Below, in pieces: positions 1 through 6,885 of a stretch of DNA of 27,192 nt. The DNA is taken from the NCBI GenBank assembly GCA_033763335.1, contig JANRKU010000093.1:1-27192 (forward strand), read 5' to 3'. The position numbers and the translations under genes are program-made. Every line of letters starts with the position of its first letter. Positions within the stretch are counted from its first letter, which is position 1. Under the pieces are notes generated by a model, which saw nothing but the letters and a program-made list of their open reading frames with translations, was not told the origin of the DNA and did no database searches. Origin of the DNA: GCA-2794515 sp033763335 (GTDB taxonomy: Bacteria > Chloroflexota > Anaerolineae > Aggregatilineales > Phototrophicaceae).

Positions 1-138
1 ACCCAAGTTGACCGCGCTGACCGTCGAGATTTGAGTATTTTTCGCTTGGGTTGGGACTGGTTGGAACGGCGTTTCGCCTTACGTGAGCCAATCCCTATTT
101 TATTTAAACCGAATTTTAGTTTAGTGTACGGTCGCTAG
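1..138 (+). CDS. C-terminal fragment of a probable DDE transposase
   Basis: Frame 1 is open from the first base of the window to a TAG at 136-138, giving the last 45 residues of a protein whose start lies outside the window. The tail is basic and aromatic, with the run LSIFRLGWDWLERRF. A closing S-x-F-R-L-G helix of this kind is what I associate with the C-termini of IS4-like DDE transposases. The catalytic DDE residues are not in view, so the family is inferred from this tail alone. No terminal inverted repeat can be tested because only one end is present. It could instead be an unrelated basic protein. Confidence 0.45.
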   Translation, partial: TQVDRADRRDLSIFRLGWDWLERRFALREPIPILFKPNFSLVYGR

Positions 139-312
139 AAAATACCTATAACATCCTATTTGCATTATAGTATCAAATTTCAGTTTAACATAAAATGAAA
201 TGCCCAACACTGCCCATTTATTGGGGGAATAAAATAGGACTTTTTACGGTGTGCTAAATTCAAGAAAATTCCGTTACAATGAGGATAATAACTAGCATAA
301 GGAATGTTGAGC
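139..312. other. Intergenic region with no recognised feature
   Basis: AT-rich 174-base spacer between the transposase tail and the first full gene. A TACAAT hexamer at 275-280 could serve as a -10 for the gene at 313, but no convincing -35 lies 16-18 bases upstream. If the upstream fragment is a transposase, the right end of its insertion sequence should lie here. I cannot identify it without the other end. Confidence 0.4.
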
Positions 313-732
313 ATGTCCGTTTTTGATGATGAATGGCGCGATTGCCTGCGCGAACAATATAAGCATACTATCCGCGAAAATCATAAAAAAAATATTGATT
401 CTCTGCGCGTGGTGATGAATCAGGTCGGATTTCGTGAAGATGAATTGCGGGAACTCGAAATGCGTGCCACCATGCACATTGATGATGTGCCAGACGATTT
501 TATCCCTAATTTAGATATTTTAGATGCGCCTGCCCCACCTCCTGTTGAGGCGATAGCAGGCACAGAAACCCCATTTGTGCCACATCCGCTTGAATGTCAG
601 TGTCCGTCATGTATCAATATCGTGCTAACACCGCATGATGATGAAGGACAACCCATCACCGACCCAGAGGCGATAGAAGAAAATATCGCCAGAAAAGAAA
701 AAGATAGCCCCAAGCAACTATCATTATTTTAG
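313..732 (+). CDS. Small acidic protein with CxCxxC motif and C-terminal clamp-binding motif
   Basis: 139-residue protein of unknown function. I chose ATG 313 over the upstream in-frame ATG 304, because the ribosome-binding sequence AAGGAA (299-304) touches ATG 304 but lies about 8 bases from 313. The N-terminal half is charged and probably helical. A proline-rich linker lies around residues 70-92. A Cys cluster C95-x-C97-x2-C100 could bind zinc, although a fourth ligand is not evident. The last five residues are QLSLF (135-139), the consensus pentapeptide by which bacterial proteins bind the DNA polymerase sliding clamp. A role at the replisome or in repair is inferred only from that motif. 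The gene ends 13 bases before tadA and is probably co-transcribed with it. Confidence 0.75.
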   Translation: MSVFDDEWRDCLREQYKHTIRENHKKNIDSLRVVMNQVGFREDELRELEMRATMHIDDVPDDFIPNLDILDAPAPPPVEAIAGTETPFVPHPLECQCPSCINIVLTPHDDEGQPITDPEAIEENIARKEKDSPKQLSLF

Positions 733-752
733 GGCATGAACCCTCATGCCCT
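731..752. repeat. Palindrome AGGGCATGA-4-TCATGCCCT over the tadA start
   Basis: Perfect 9-bp inverted repeat (731-739 with 744-752) with a four-base loop. It begins at the stop codon of the preceding gene (730-732) and contains the tadA ATG (746-748) in its right arm. It resembles the other AGGGC...GCCCT palindromes in this window and may belong to the same family. In mRNA it would place the start codon in a stem. It could aid translational coupling or be a weak terminator. Confidence 0.6.
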
Positions 753-1195
753 CTGATGCCCATTTTATGCAACTCGCCATCCAAGAAGCGATGATTGCCC
801 CCTCACACGGAGATATTCCCGTGGGGGCAATTATTGTGCGTGACGGGGAAATTATCGGACGCGGGCATAATGAACGGGAATTGCATCAAGACCCAACCGC
901 TCACGCCGAAATTGTCGCTATGCGTCGCGCATCGGCATTTTTGAACGATTGGCAACTGACCAACACGACCCTCTATTGCACCCTAGAACCGTGTTGCATG
1001 TGTGCAGGGGCAATTATGCAAGCGCGGATTTCCCGCGTGGTGTATGGGGCGATAGACCTCAAAGCGGGGTGTGCGGGTAGCATTGCCGATTTGCTCCGCC
1101 ACCCCAAAATGACACATACGCTGGATGTGGATGTGGGGCTATATGCCGATGAATGTGCCAATTTGCTCCACCAATTTTTTAAGGGGCTTAGATAG
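746..1195 (+). CDS. tadA: tRNA-specific adenosine deaminase TadA
   Basis: 149-residue member of the cytidine/deoxycytidylate deaminase fold. It converts A34 to inosine in the wobble position of tRNA-Arg(ACG) in the cytoplasm. The zinc and catalytic signature is intact: TAHAEI with H53 and proton-shuttle E55, then TLEPCCMCAGAI with C83 and C86. The IPVGAII strand (residues 24-30) and N42 also fit TadA. Length and the spacing from the N-terminus to VGAII match Bacillus-type TadA, which supports ATG 746 rather than the in-frame ATG at 767. No good Shine-Dalgarno sequence precedes either start, so expression may depend on coupling to the gene ending at 732. Confidence 0.93.
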   Translation: MPSDAHFMQLAIQEAMIAPSHGDIPVGAIIVRDGEIIGRGHNERELHQDPTAHAEIVAMRRASAFLNDWQLTNTTLYCTLEPCCMCAGAIMQARISRVVYGAIDLKAGCAGSIADLLRHPKMTHTLDVDVGLYADECANLLHQFFKGLR

Positions 1196-1210
1196 AGAGG
1201 AAGTTGTTGC

Positions 1211-1534
1211 ATGGATACCCTAACAGAAATCGTCCGTCAAGAAGTGAGTGCCTACGCCAGTAATGGGCGTGGGGCAAATATTTTGCTTTTCCCTCTATTA
1301 GATGATGACAACGCCATTTATGCCGTGAATGCGGTGGATTACCCTACCCGTCATGATGTGGCATTAGTAGTCGTTTTGGTGCGAATTGTTGGAGATGTGG
1401 TGGTTATCGAAGAAGATACCACCGATAAAAAATTGGTGGATGCACTCGTGCAACGGGGAATATCTCGCTCAAAAATCGTCCTTGCCTATCTTGGCGAGCC
1501 ACTCCCCGATGCAGAAAAATTTGAATTAAGCTGA
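1211..1534 (+). CDS. XisI-like protein (fdxN element excision-controlling factor family)
   Basis: 107-residue protein that reads like the XisI family, named after the cyanobacterial fdxN-element excision factor. It has an N-terminal helix (DTLTEIVRQEVSAYA), beta strands ending in YAVNAVDYP, a long strand ALVVVLVRIVGDVVVIEEDTTD, then a helix and the closing segment SKIVLAYLGEPLPD. The family often accompanies XisH, but no XisH is adjacent here, and most family members lie outside any excisable element, so excision should not be assumed. GAGGAAG (1197-1203) precedes the ATG at good spacing. The gene runs with tadA (15-base gap). Its last 9 bases overlap tail-to-tail with the MFS gene on the other strand. 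Confidence 0.6.
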   Translation: MDTLTEIVRQEVSAYASNGRGANILLFPLLDDDNAIYAVNAVDYPTRHDVALVVVLVRIVGDVVVIEEDTTDKKLVDALVQRGISRSKIVLAYLGEPLPDAEKFELS

Positions 1535-2773
1535 TTTTTCTTTTTTCGGTAATGCCAAACTCAACCCACCAGCCACTATCACCGCCACCGCCACAAATTG
1601 GAAGGTGGTCGCTAATCCGATGGCATCCGCCAAACTGCCGATAATCAGGCTACCGAGCGCCCCTGTCGCAAAAATAAATCCCAAAATTGCCCCGCCTGCC
1701 AGCCCTTTGCCTGCGGGGATGGCTTCTTGTGCCAATACCACGATGATGCTATGCACCCCGCCCGATAAACTGCCTGCGCCCAGCGCCAAAATCAGCGCCA
1801 GACCACCATCTGCCAATGGCAACAAGAAAAAGGTCGGTGCAGATGCCGCCATTGTGATAAACATCACCCATCGGCGGTCATATCTATCGGCAAAATTGCC
1901 AAATATCACCCCAGAGATACCCGCAGAAATCCAAAATAGGCTTGTGATAAAGCCATATTCCGCAGGCGACCATCCCTTCTGTTGAAATAACGCGGGGATA
2001 AAATTCACTGACCCCGGATTTGCCAACCCGCGAAATGTCACCATCAACCCAATGATGACGAATGGCAATATCAAGGCTTTTTTGGTGGTGGCAACTTCCA
2101 TCGTCTGCGTTTTGCCCGATGATTGGTCGCGGGTCTCTTTTGTCCATGTGGGGATGGCGAGGAGCATAAAACTCGCCACAGGCAATGCGATGAGCATCAT
2201 CCCAAATAAGGGCGAGGCGGTGTTATTCACCAACAAGCGATTATCAATGCCGAGTGTTTGCACAAAGGGCAACATGGGGTTTGGATTGACAGAATCGAGG
2301 ATAAGCCCCGCCAAAATGGGACCCAACGCCAAGCCCATCTGCCCCATCAAAAAGAAATATGACATATTGCTGGCGGCGCGGGTCTGATTGCTCACCGCCG
2401 AGTGGAGCATCCCAACAGGATGTACCGCCCCACTGCCAAATCCCTGACAGATGAAGGGGATAATCATCAAAAAATAATTGTGGGTAGTGATAGCGACCAG
2501 TAACCATGAGACAAACATGCCCATTGTGACCATCAAGCCACCTGCCCCAAGCCACTTCCCGCCATTTTTATCTGCTAATAAGCCGAAAGCGGGTTGTGAG
2601 AGCGCACCCGCCAATTGTTGGGCGCTGATGGCAAAACCGATTTGGGTGTTGGTCATCGGCACAATGGCGACACTCATAAAGACCAATATAACCGACCCCA
2701 TAGACATAAAAATATCATTGGCGAGATGCCCAAACCCCACTGACCAAAAGGCACGTTCCTTTGGAATATACAT
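1526..2773 (-). CDS. MFS transporter, fosmidomycin-resistance (Fsr)-like
   Basis: 415-residue integral membrane protein with about 12 hydrophobic segments, the usual size for the major facilitator superfamily. The start FWSVGFGHLANDIF and the fourth-fifth helix motif GFGSGAVHPVGM resemble the Fsr-like subgroup (G-H-x-x-N-D; A-x-H-P-x-G). FGLLADKNGGKW (about residues 83-94) is the cytoplasmic loop 2-3 motif A, and FGNFADRYDRRW is its counterpart in the second half. It probably exports a small molecule by proton antiport; the substrate cannot be read from sequence. AAGGG lies 5 bases upstream of the ATG. It is a single gene whose 3' end overlaps the XisI-like gene by 9 bases. Confidence 0.88.
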   Translation of the reverse strand: MYIPKERAFWSVGFGHLANDIFMSMGSVILVFMSVAIVPMTNTQIGFAISAQQLAGALSQPAFGLLADKNGGKWLGAGGLMVTMGMFVSWLLVAITTHNYFLMIIPFICQGFGSGAVHPVGMLHSAVSNQTRAASNMSYFFLMGQMGLALGPILAGLILDSVNPNPMLPFVQTLGIDNRLLVNNTASPLFGMMLIALPVASFMLLAIPTWTKETRDQSSGKTQTMEVATTKKALILPFVIIGLMVTFRGLANPGSVNFIPALFQQKGWSPAEYGFITSLFWISAGISGVIFGNFADRYDRRWVMFITMAASAPTFFLLPLADGGLALILALGAGSLSGGVHSIIVVLAQEAIPAGKGLAGGAILGFIFATGALGSLIIGSLADAIGLATTFQFVAVAVIVAGGLSLALPKKEKSA

Positions 2774-2850
2774 AAAAACCCTTATCGTTGTGCGGATACT
2801 ATGATATGGACTATTTTACGGGCGCGGTTTCTTACCAAATAAGACCATTT

Positions 2851-2867
2851 AGGGCAATTATCGCCCT
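2851..2867. terminator. Short hairpin over the stop codon of the beta-helix gene
   Basis: Inverted repeat AGGGC (2851-2855) with GCCCT (2863-2867) and a seven-base loop, spanning the TAA of the minus-strand gene (2858-2860). The stem is only 5 bp and no T-run follows, so it is at most a weak terminator. It may be a minimal member of the AGGGC...GCCCT palindromes seen elsewhere here. Confidence 0.3.
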
Positions 2868-4219
2868 TCTGATGAGCGACCCTCACAATTTGATTCTTGG
2901 CGAATGGGGTTTCCGAGCTGGTCTGTTCGTACAAGGCACGGCGCGGGGATATTATCTAAAAATGATGATTCCACCAAATTGATAATACCCAAGCTATAAA
3001 TTACCCCATTCGTCTCTCTGGCATAATACGAATTGCTCATCCTGTTGGTTGGGTTCATGATTTCATTGCGTTCAAAACGACTATTTGTGATGGTCACTAT
3101 CCCATCGGTGTTGTTGAAAATGGCGCTACCATTGTCTAGGGCAGAATTTTCTGTAAAGGTACTTAACGTCACAGTGGTTAGACTTGGGCTAAGGTAATTA
3201 TGATTAAAAATGGCACCACCATTTTGAGCAGAATTATTTTCAAATTGCATAAAATAAACCAGTAATGAGTTACCATCATTAAAAATGGCACCACCATCCC
3301 CTTTTGCTTGATTATCTGCGAATAATCCTTCTCCAACAAATACCCATCCTAAAGTGTGGTCAATTGCACCACCATAAAAAGCACTATTCCCAATAAAGTC
3401 TGTACGAAATGATGTCAAGTAGGCGGTATTACTGATTGCACCTCCACTGCCTGCTGTATTATTAGTGAATGTACTACCAAGAACAATCATCTCATTACCA
3501 TTGAAAATTGCACCTCCTCCTCCTCTTTCACTAACATTTTCCACAAAAGAGCTACCCGTAATATGTAGTCTACCACCACTCCAAATTGCACCACCACTAC
3601 CCGTAGCAGAGTTATTGCTAAATGTACTGTCATTAATCTCAATAAATTCAGAACTATCTTCTGTAAAAATTGCACCACCTATCTCGGTTACGCTATTATA
3701 GGTAAATTGACTGTCGTTAATTTTGATACGACCAGCTAAGTTATAAATTGCACCACCCGCTTCATGAGCCATATCCAAGTTATTATGGTCAAATATCGTA
3801 TTATCAATAGTAAGTTCCTTATAATTACGGATAGCTCTGCCAAGATTATTTTTGAAGGTGCTATCTATAATGGTTAATGTACCCAGATTGTGAATGCCAT
3901 TACCATTTTCAAACGTAATCCCATAAATATTGACTTCTACTAGATAATCGACAGATGTCAATCCACCATTAAAGGTGATGACACCACCACCATCAATCGT
4001 GATTGTGTTGGAAAGCATCAATGAGTCTGTAAAGAGGATTGTCCCCTCACAATCGAATGTGATAATTCCGCCAGCCACATTTGCCTGTTCCACTGCCGAT
4101 TGTAGCGATTCAAAATCGCAGGTGGTCACAATGATTTCATCCGCAAAAATGGGAATATAGATAACTGCCAATATGACCAATATCATCGCTAGTTGGGCTA
4201 AAAAATGCCGATTTTTCAT
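2858..4219 (-). CDS. Secreted right-handed beta-helix protein with GGAI/FxxN repeats
   Basis: 453-residue exported protein. I prefer ATG 4219 to ATG 4234 because GAAGGGG sits about 7 bases before it. Residues 1-26 form a signal peptide (basic KNRH, then a hydrophobic core, ending IFA-DE). The rest is short repeats with GGAI(F/Y/W/S/D) and S-x-F-x-x-N-x-A. I count eight GGAI units and one degenerate GSAI unit, each followed by Asn-rich turns. This matches polymorphic-outer-membrane-protein-like and pectate-lyase-like beta-helices, as in Chlamydia Pmp and many predicted surface proteins. There is no C-terminal beta-barrel, LPXTG or membrane anchor, so it is probably released or held non-covalently. 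The function is not known; adhesion or polysaccharide binding is a guess. Confidence 0.8.
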   Translation of the reverse strand: MKNRHFLAQLAMILVILAVIYIPIFADEIIVTTCDFESLQSAVEQANVAGGIITFDCEGTILFTDSLMLSNTITIDGGGVITFNGGLTSVDYLVEVNIYGITFENGNGIHNLGTLTIIDSTFKNNLGRAIRNYKELTIDNTIFDHNNLDMAHEAGGAIYNLAGRIKINDSQFTYNSVTEIGGAIFTEDSSEFIEINDSTFSNNSATGSGGAIWSGGRLHITGSSFVENVSERGGGGAIFNGNEMIVLGSTFTNNTAGSGGAISNTAYLTSFRTDFIGNSAFYGGAIDHTLGWVFVGEGLFADNQAKGDGGAIFNDGNSLLVYFMQFENNSAQNGGAIFNHNYLSPSLTTVTLSTFTENSALDNGSAIFNNTDGIVTITNSRFERNEIMNPTNRMSNSYYARETNGVIYSLGIINLVESSFLDNIPAPCLVRTDQLGNPIRQESNCEGRSSEGR

Positions 4220-4234
4220 GATATACCCCTTCAT

Positions 4235-4485
4235 TACACAGACATATTTTTATCATAACATCATCAAGGACATCTTGCCCCTACTCATTCCTACCGTTTG
4301 CGGAATCTGCCCTATTTTTGCCACACAAATTTCTGTAAAATTGAATGCACAATAAATCCCCTTTGAAAAATGATTGAGTAGAAAGAAATGAACTGTGTGT
4401 GCAGGATGAGTTTTGATTTGTGACGTACCCCATTAACCCCGCGCCGTTTCTTTTTTCTCACACATAATCTATCAAAGGACATGTC
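4235..4485. other. Divergent intergenic region
   Basis: About 250 bases between the minus-strand beta-helix gene and prfC. It must hold promoters for both directions, but I see no clear -35/-10 pair. AAAGGA (4474-4479) is the probable ribosome-binding site of prfC. No hairpin followed by a T-run and no riboswitch-like structure stood out. Confidence 0.35.
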
Positions 4486-6123
4486 ATGGAACAAATTTCT
4501 ACCCCTGCTTTGAATCAACAATTGACCAAAGAAGTCAATCGCCGTCGCACTTTCGCCATCATCTCGCATCCAGATGCGGGCAAAACCACCCTCACCGAAA
4601 AATTATTGCTCTATACGGGTGCTGTCAACCAAGCTGGCGCTGTCCGTGTGCATAAAAATCAGCGCAGTTCCACTTCCGATTGGATGGAGATGGAAAAGCA
4701 ACGCGGGATTTCGATTACATCCACCGTCTTGCAATTTGAATATGAAGATTGCATTTTCAACCTGCTAGACACCCCGGGACATCGTGATTTCAGCGAGGAC
4801 ACCTATCGTACCCTCATGGCGGTGGATAGTGCCATTATGGTGCTAGATAGCGCCAAAGGCATTGAGCCACAGACCAAAAAATTATTTGAGGTGTGTCGGC
4901 AACGCCATTTGCCCATTTTGACCTTCATCAACAAATTAGACCATGTGGGGCGTGACCCACTTGAGTTATTAGACGAAATTGAGCAAGTATTATCGCTCAA
5001 AGTTGCCCCCATGAATTGGCCCATCGGCAGTGGGTCTGGATTTCAGGGTGTATATGACCTGCAAAATCATCAGGTGTTACTCTTTGAGCGCACTGTACGC
5101 GGAAAATTCCGCGCCCCCGTGAAGGTGACAAACCTCTATGACCCGCTTTTAGAAGAGACCATCGGGGCAAATGCCTATGAAAAACTCAAAGAAGATGCGG
5201 AATTATTGGCAGGCGCGGGTGTGCCATTTGATAAAGATGATTTCCTCAGTGGCGCATTAACACCTGTATTTTTTGGGAGTGCGCTCAATAATTTTGGCGT
5301 AGAACCCTTTTTGGAGGCGCTCCTCAAAATTGCCCCTTCGCCCCGCGCCCGTGAGAGCAATATCGGCACCATTGCCCCCACCAATGAAGCCTTTAGTGGT
5401 ATTGTGTTCAAAATTCAAGCCAATATGGATCCACAACATCGGGATAGTTTGGCATTCATGCGCGTGTGTTCTGGCAAATTTGAAAAAGACATGATGGTGA
5501 ATCATCCCCGTTTGGGGCGTAAAATCCGCATCACCCGTCCGCATCGCCTTTTTGCTCGTGAGCGCGAAACAGTGGATGAAGCCTATCCGGGTGATGTCAT
5601 TGGTCTCAGCAATCCGGGGACATTCGTCATCGGCGATACAGTCACATCAGGCGATATGTTCATGTATGCCCCTATCCCACCCTTTCAGCCCGAATGTTTC
5701 GCTATCCTACGGAACATCTCCATCGAAAAATATAAACAGTTCAACAAAGGTGTAGACCAATTGCGACAAGAAGGCGTGGTACAAGTGATGTATTCCGCCG
5801 ACCAATTGCGCCGTGAGCCGATTTTAGGCGCAGTCGGTGAATTGCAATTTGAGGTGATTGTGGCACGGTTGCAAGCCGAATATAATGTCGAAACGGTCAT
5901 TGAACGCCTGCCCTATAATATCGCTTGTTGGGTAGATGGTGATGAGGATGCAATCCGCGCCATTCGTTGGACATCCGTCAGTATGCGCGTACTCGACCAC
6001 AACAAACGGTGGGTTGTCTTGCTCGATTCTATGTGGCAATTGCGCTATACCATCAAAGACTACCCCAATCTCAAATTTACCGATATTGCTGGAAAGCCGT
6101 TTAGCGAAATCCCCACTAATTAA
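4486..6123 (+). CDS. prfC: Peptide chain release factor 3 (RF3 GTPase)
   Basis: 545-residue translational GTPase that removes RF1 or RF2 from the ribosome after peptide release. The GTPase motifs are complete: P-loop SHPDAGKTT (27-35), switch region RGISITS (74-80), DTPGH (96-100) and NKLD (150-153). Several features identify RF3 rather than EF-G: the short N-terminus, QRSSTSDWMEMEKQRGISI, the absence of EF-G domains IV-V, the RF3 C-terminal domain, and a length close to the 529 residues of E. coli RF3. The start has AAAGGA about 8 bases upstream. It appears to be monocistronic, since a strong hairpin lies before the tRNA gene. RF3 is patchily distributed among bacteria. Confidence 0.95.
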   Translation: MEQISTPALNQQLTKEVNRRRTFAIISHPDAGKTTLTEKLLLYTGAVNQAGAVRVHKNQRSSTSDWMEMEKQRGISITSTVLQFEYEDCIFNLLDTPGHRDFSEDTYRTLMAVDSAIMVLDSAKGIEPQTKKLFEVCRQRHLPILTFINKLDHVGRDPLELLDEIEQVLSLKVAPMNWPIGSGSGFQGVYDLQNHQVLLFERTVRGKFRAPVKVTNLYDPLLEETIGANAYEKLKEDAELLAGAGVPFDKDDFLSGALTPVFFGSALNNFGVEPFLEALLKIAPSPRARESNIGTIAPTNEAFSGIVFKIQANMDPQHRDSLAFMRVCSGKFEKDMMVNHPRLGRKIRITRPHRLFARERETVDEAYPGDVIGLSNPGTFVIGDTVTSGDMFMYAPIPPFQPECFAILRNISIEKYKQFNKGVDQLRQEGVVQVMYSADQLRREPILGAVGELQFEVIVARLQAEYNVETVIERLPYNIACWVDGDEDAIRAIRWTSVSMRVLDHNKRWVVLLDSMWQLRYTIKDYPNLKFTDIAGKPFSEIPTN

Positions 6124-6127
6124 ATTA

Positions 6128-6159
6128 GGGCGGATATACGGCTTTCGCCTAATCCGCCC
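6128..6159 (+). repeat. ATAC/TA internal-loop hairpin, copy 1
   Basis: Outer stem GGGCGGAT (6128-6135) with ATCCGCCC (6152-6159); internal loop ATAC (6136-6139) opposite TA (6150-6151); inner stem GGC (6140-6142) with GCC (6147-6149); loop TTTC. It follows the prfC stop codon by four bases. It has the same architecture as the hairpins at 8304-8339, 20938-20966 and 20999-21035, but with different stem sequences that still pair. Confidence 0.7.
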
Positions 6160-6172
6160 CTACAACCCTCCA

Positions 6173-6200
6173 AAAACGGCATTTATTCTAATGCCGTTTT
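6173..6200 (+). terminator. Terminator-like hairpin after prfC
   Basis: Perfect 10-bp stem AAAACGGCAT (6173-6182) with ATGCCGTTTT (6191-6200) and an eight-base loop. The TTTT of the 3' arm gives a short U-run. It lies between prfC and the tRNA-Ser gene and would stop prfC transcription. Because the stem is A/T-flanked, it could also act from the other strand. Confidence 0.55.
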
Positions 6201-6221
6201 GTGTTATGATAAAAATTCTAT

Positions 6222-6309
<88 letters not shown>

Positions 6310-6354
6310 AGTAATATCCCCCAAAAAATTTCCCCTTGTTATGAGGATAAATCC

Positions 6355-6885
6355 ATGTCTGAACAATTGATTAAGCAAGAGAGAATCGCTAAAGACGAAT
6401 TTTTTGAGTACGACCCCAATTCTCCCCTCAACGATGCCCAAAAATCTGAATTTACCCACCTTGAATACTACCCCTATAACCCCGATTTGGCGTTGGTACT
6501 CGATATAACCCTCATCGAAGATACACCTGTTGCCCAAATTTTCACCACCAAAGACACCATCCGCAATTATGAAAAATATGGCACCATCACGTTTTCGGTG
6601 GATGGCGAACAAGTAACGCTCACCATCTATAACACACCACACGGCTTTTTTCTGCCATTTGTAGATGCCAATGCTGGCATAGAGACCTACCCAGTCGGGC
6701 GCTATATAGACGCACAACGCCTGCCCGATGGTCGGTTTGTGGTGGATTTTAACACCGCCTATAACCCCTATTGTGCCTATAGTGACCGATTTAACTGCCC
6801 GCTCACCCCTGCCGAAAATCGGCTGAAGGTGGCAATCCGCGCAGGCGAAAAAATCCCCACAGGCGATTGGGTCGAATTAAAATGA
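6355..6885 (+). CDS. DUF1684 family protein
   Basis: 176-residue protein matching DUF1684. It has an N-terminal SPL (23-25), the hydrophobic strands with HLEYYPYNPDL, HGFFLPFVDANAGIETYPVGRY (97-117), then the very characteristic DFNTAYNPYCAYSDRFNCPL (131-150), TPAENRL (151-157) and IRAGEK (161-166). The biochemical function of the family is unknown to me; the conserved Asp, Asn, Tyr and Cys residues suggest a ligand or metal site. The start is ATG 6355 with GAGG 8 bases upstream. An upstream extension would run into the tRNA-Ser gene and is not plausible. There is no signal peptide. It overlaps the downstream lipoprotein gene by 4 bases (ATGA), so the two form an operon. Confidence 0.9.
   Translation: MSEQLIKQERIAKDEFFEYDPNSPLNDAQKSEFTHLEYYPYNPDLALVLDITLIEDTPVAQIFTTKDTIRNYEKYGTITFSVDGEQVTLTIYNTPHGFFLPFVDANAGIETYPVGRYIDAQRLPDGRFVVDFNTAYNPYCAYSDRFNCPLTPAENRLKVAIRAGEKIPTGDWVELK

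Noticed and set aside
1605..2804. Plus-strand ORFs of 108-126 codons opposite the MFS gene
   Set aside because: Antisense shadows of a well-supported membrane protein; Pro/Ile/Lys-rich composition follows from complementing its codons.
3230..3780. Repeated GCACCACC on the plus strand, at first sight a tandem or CRISPR-like repeat
   Set aside because: It is the complement of the GGAI codons of the beta-helix gene; spacing is irregular and the units diverge as coding repeats do.
4258..4285. Possible further GTAGGGGC palindrome copy (GCCCCTAC at about 4276)
   Set aside because: Only one arm is recognisable and the facing arm does not pair, so it is not supported as a family member.
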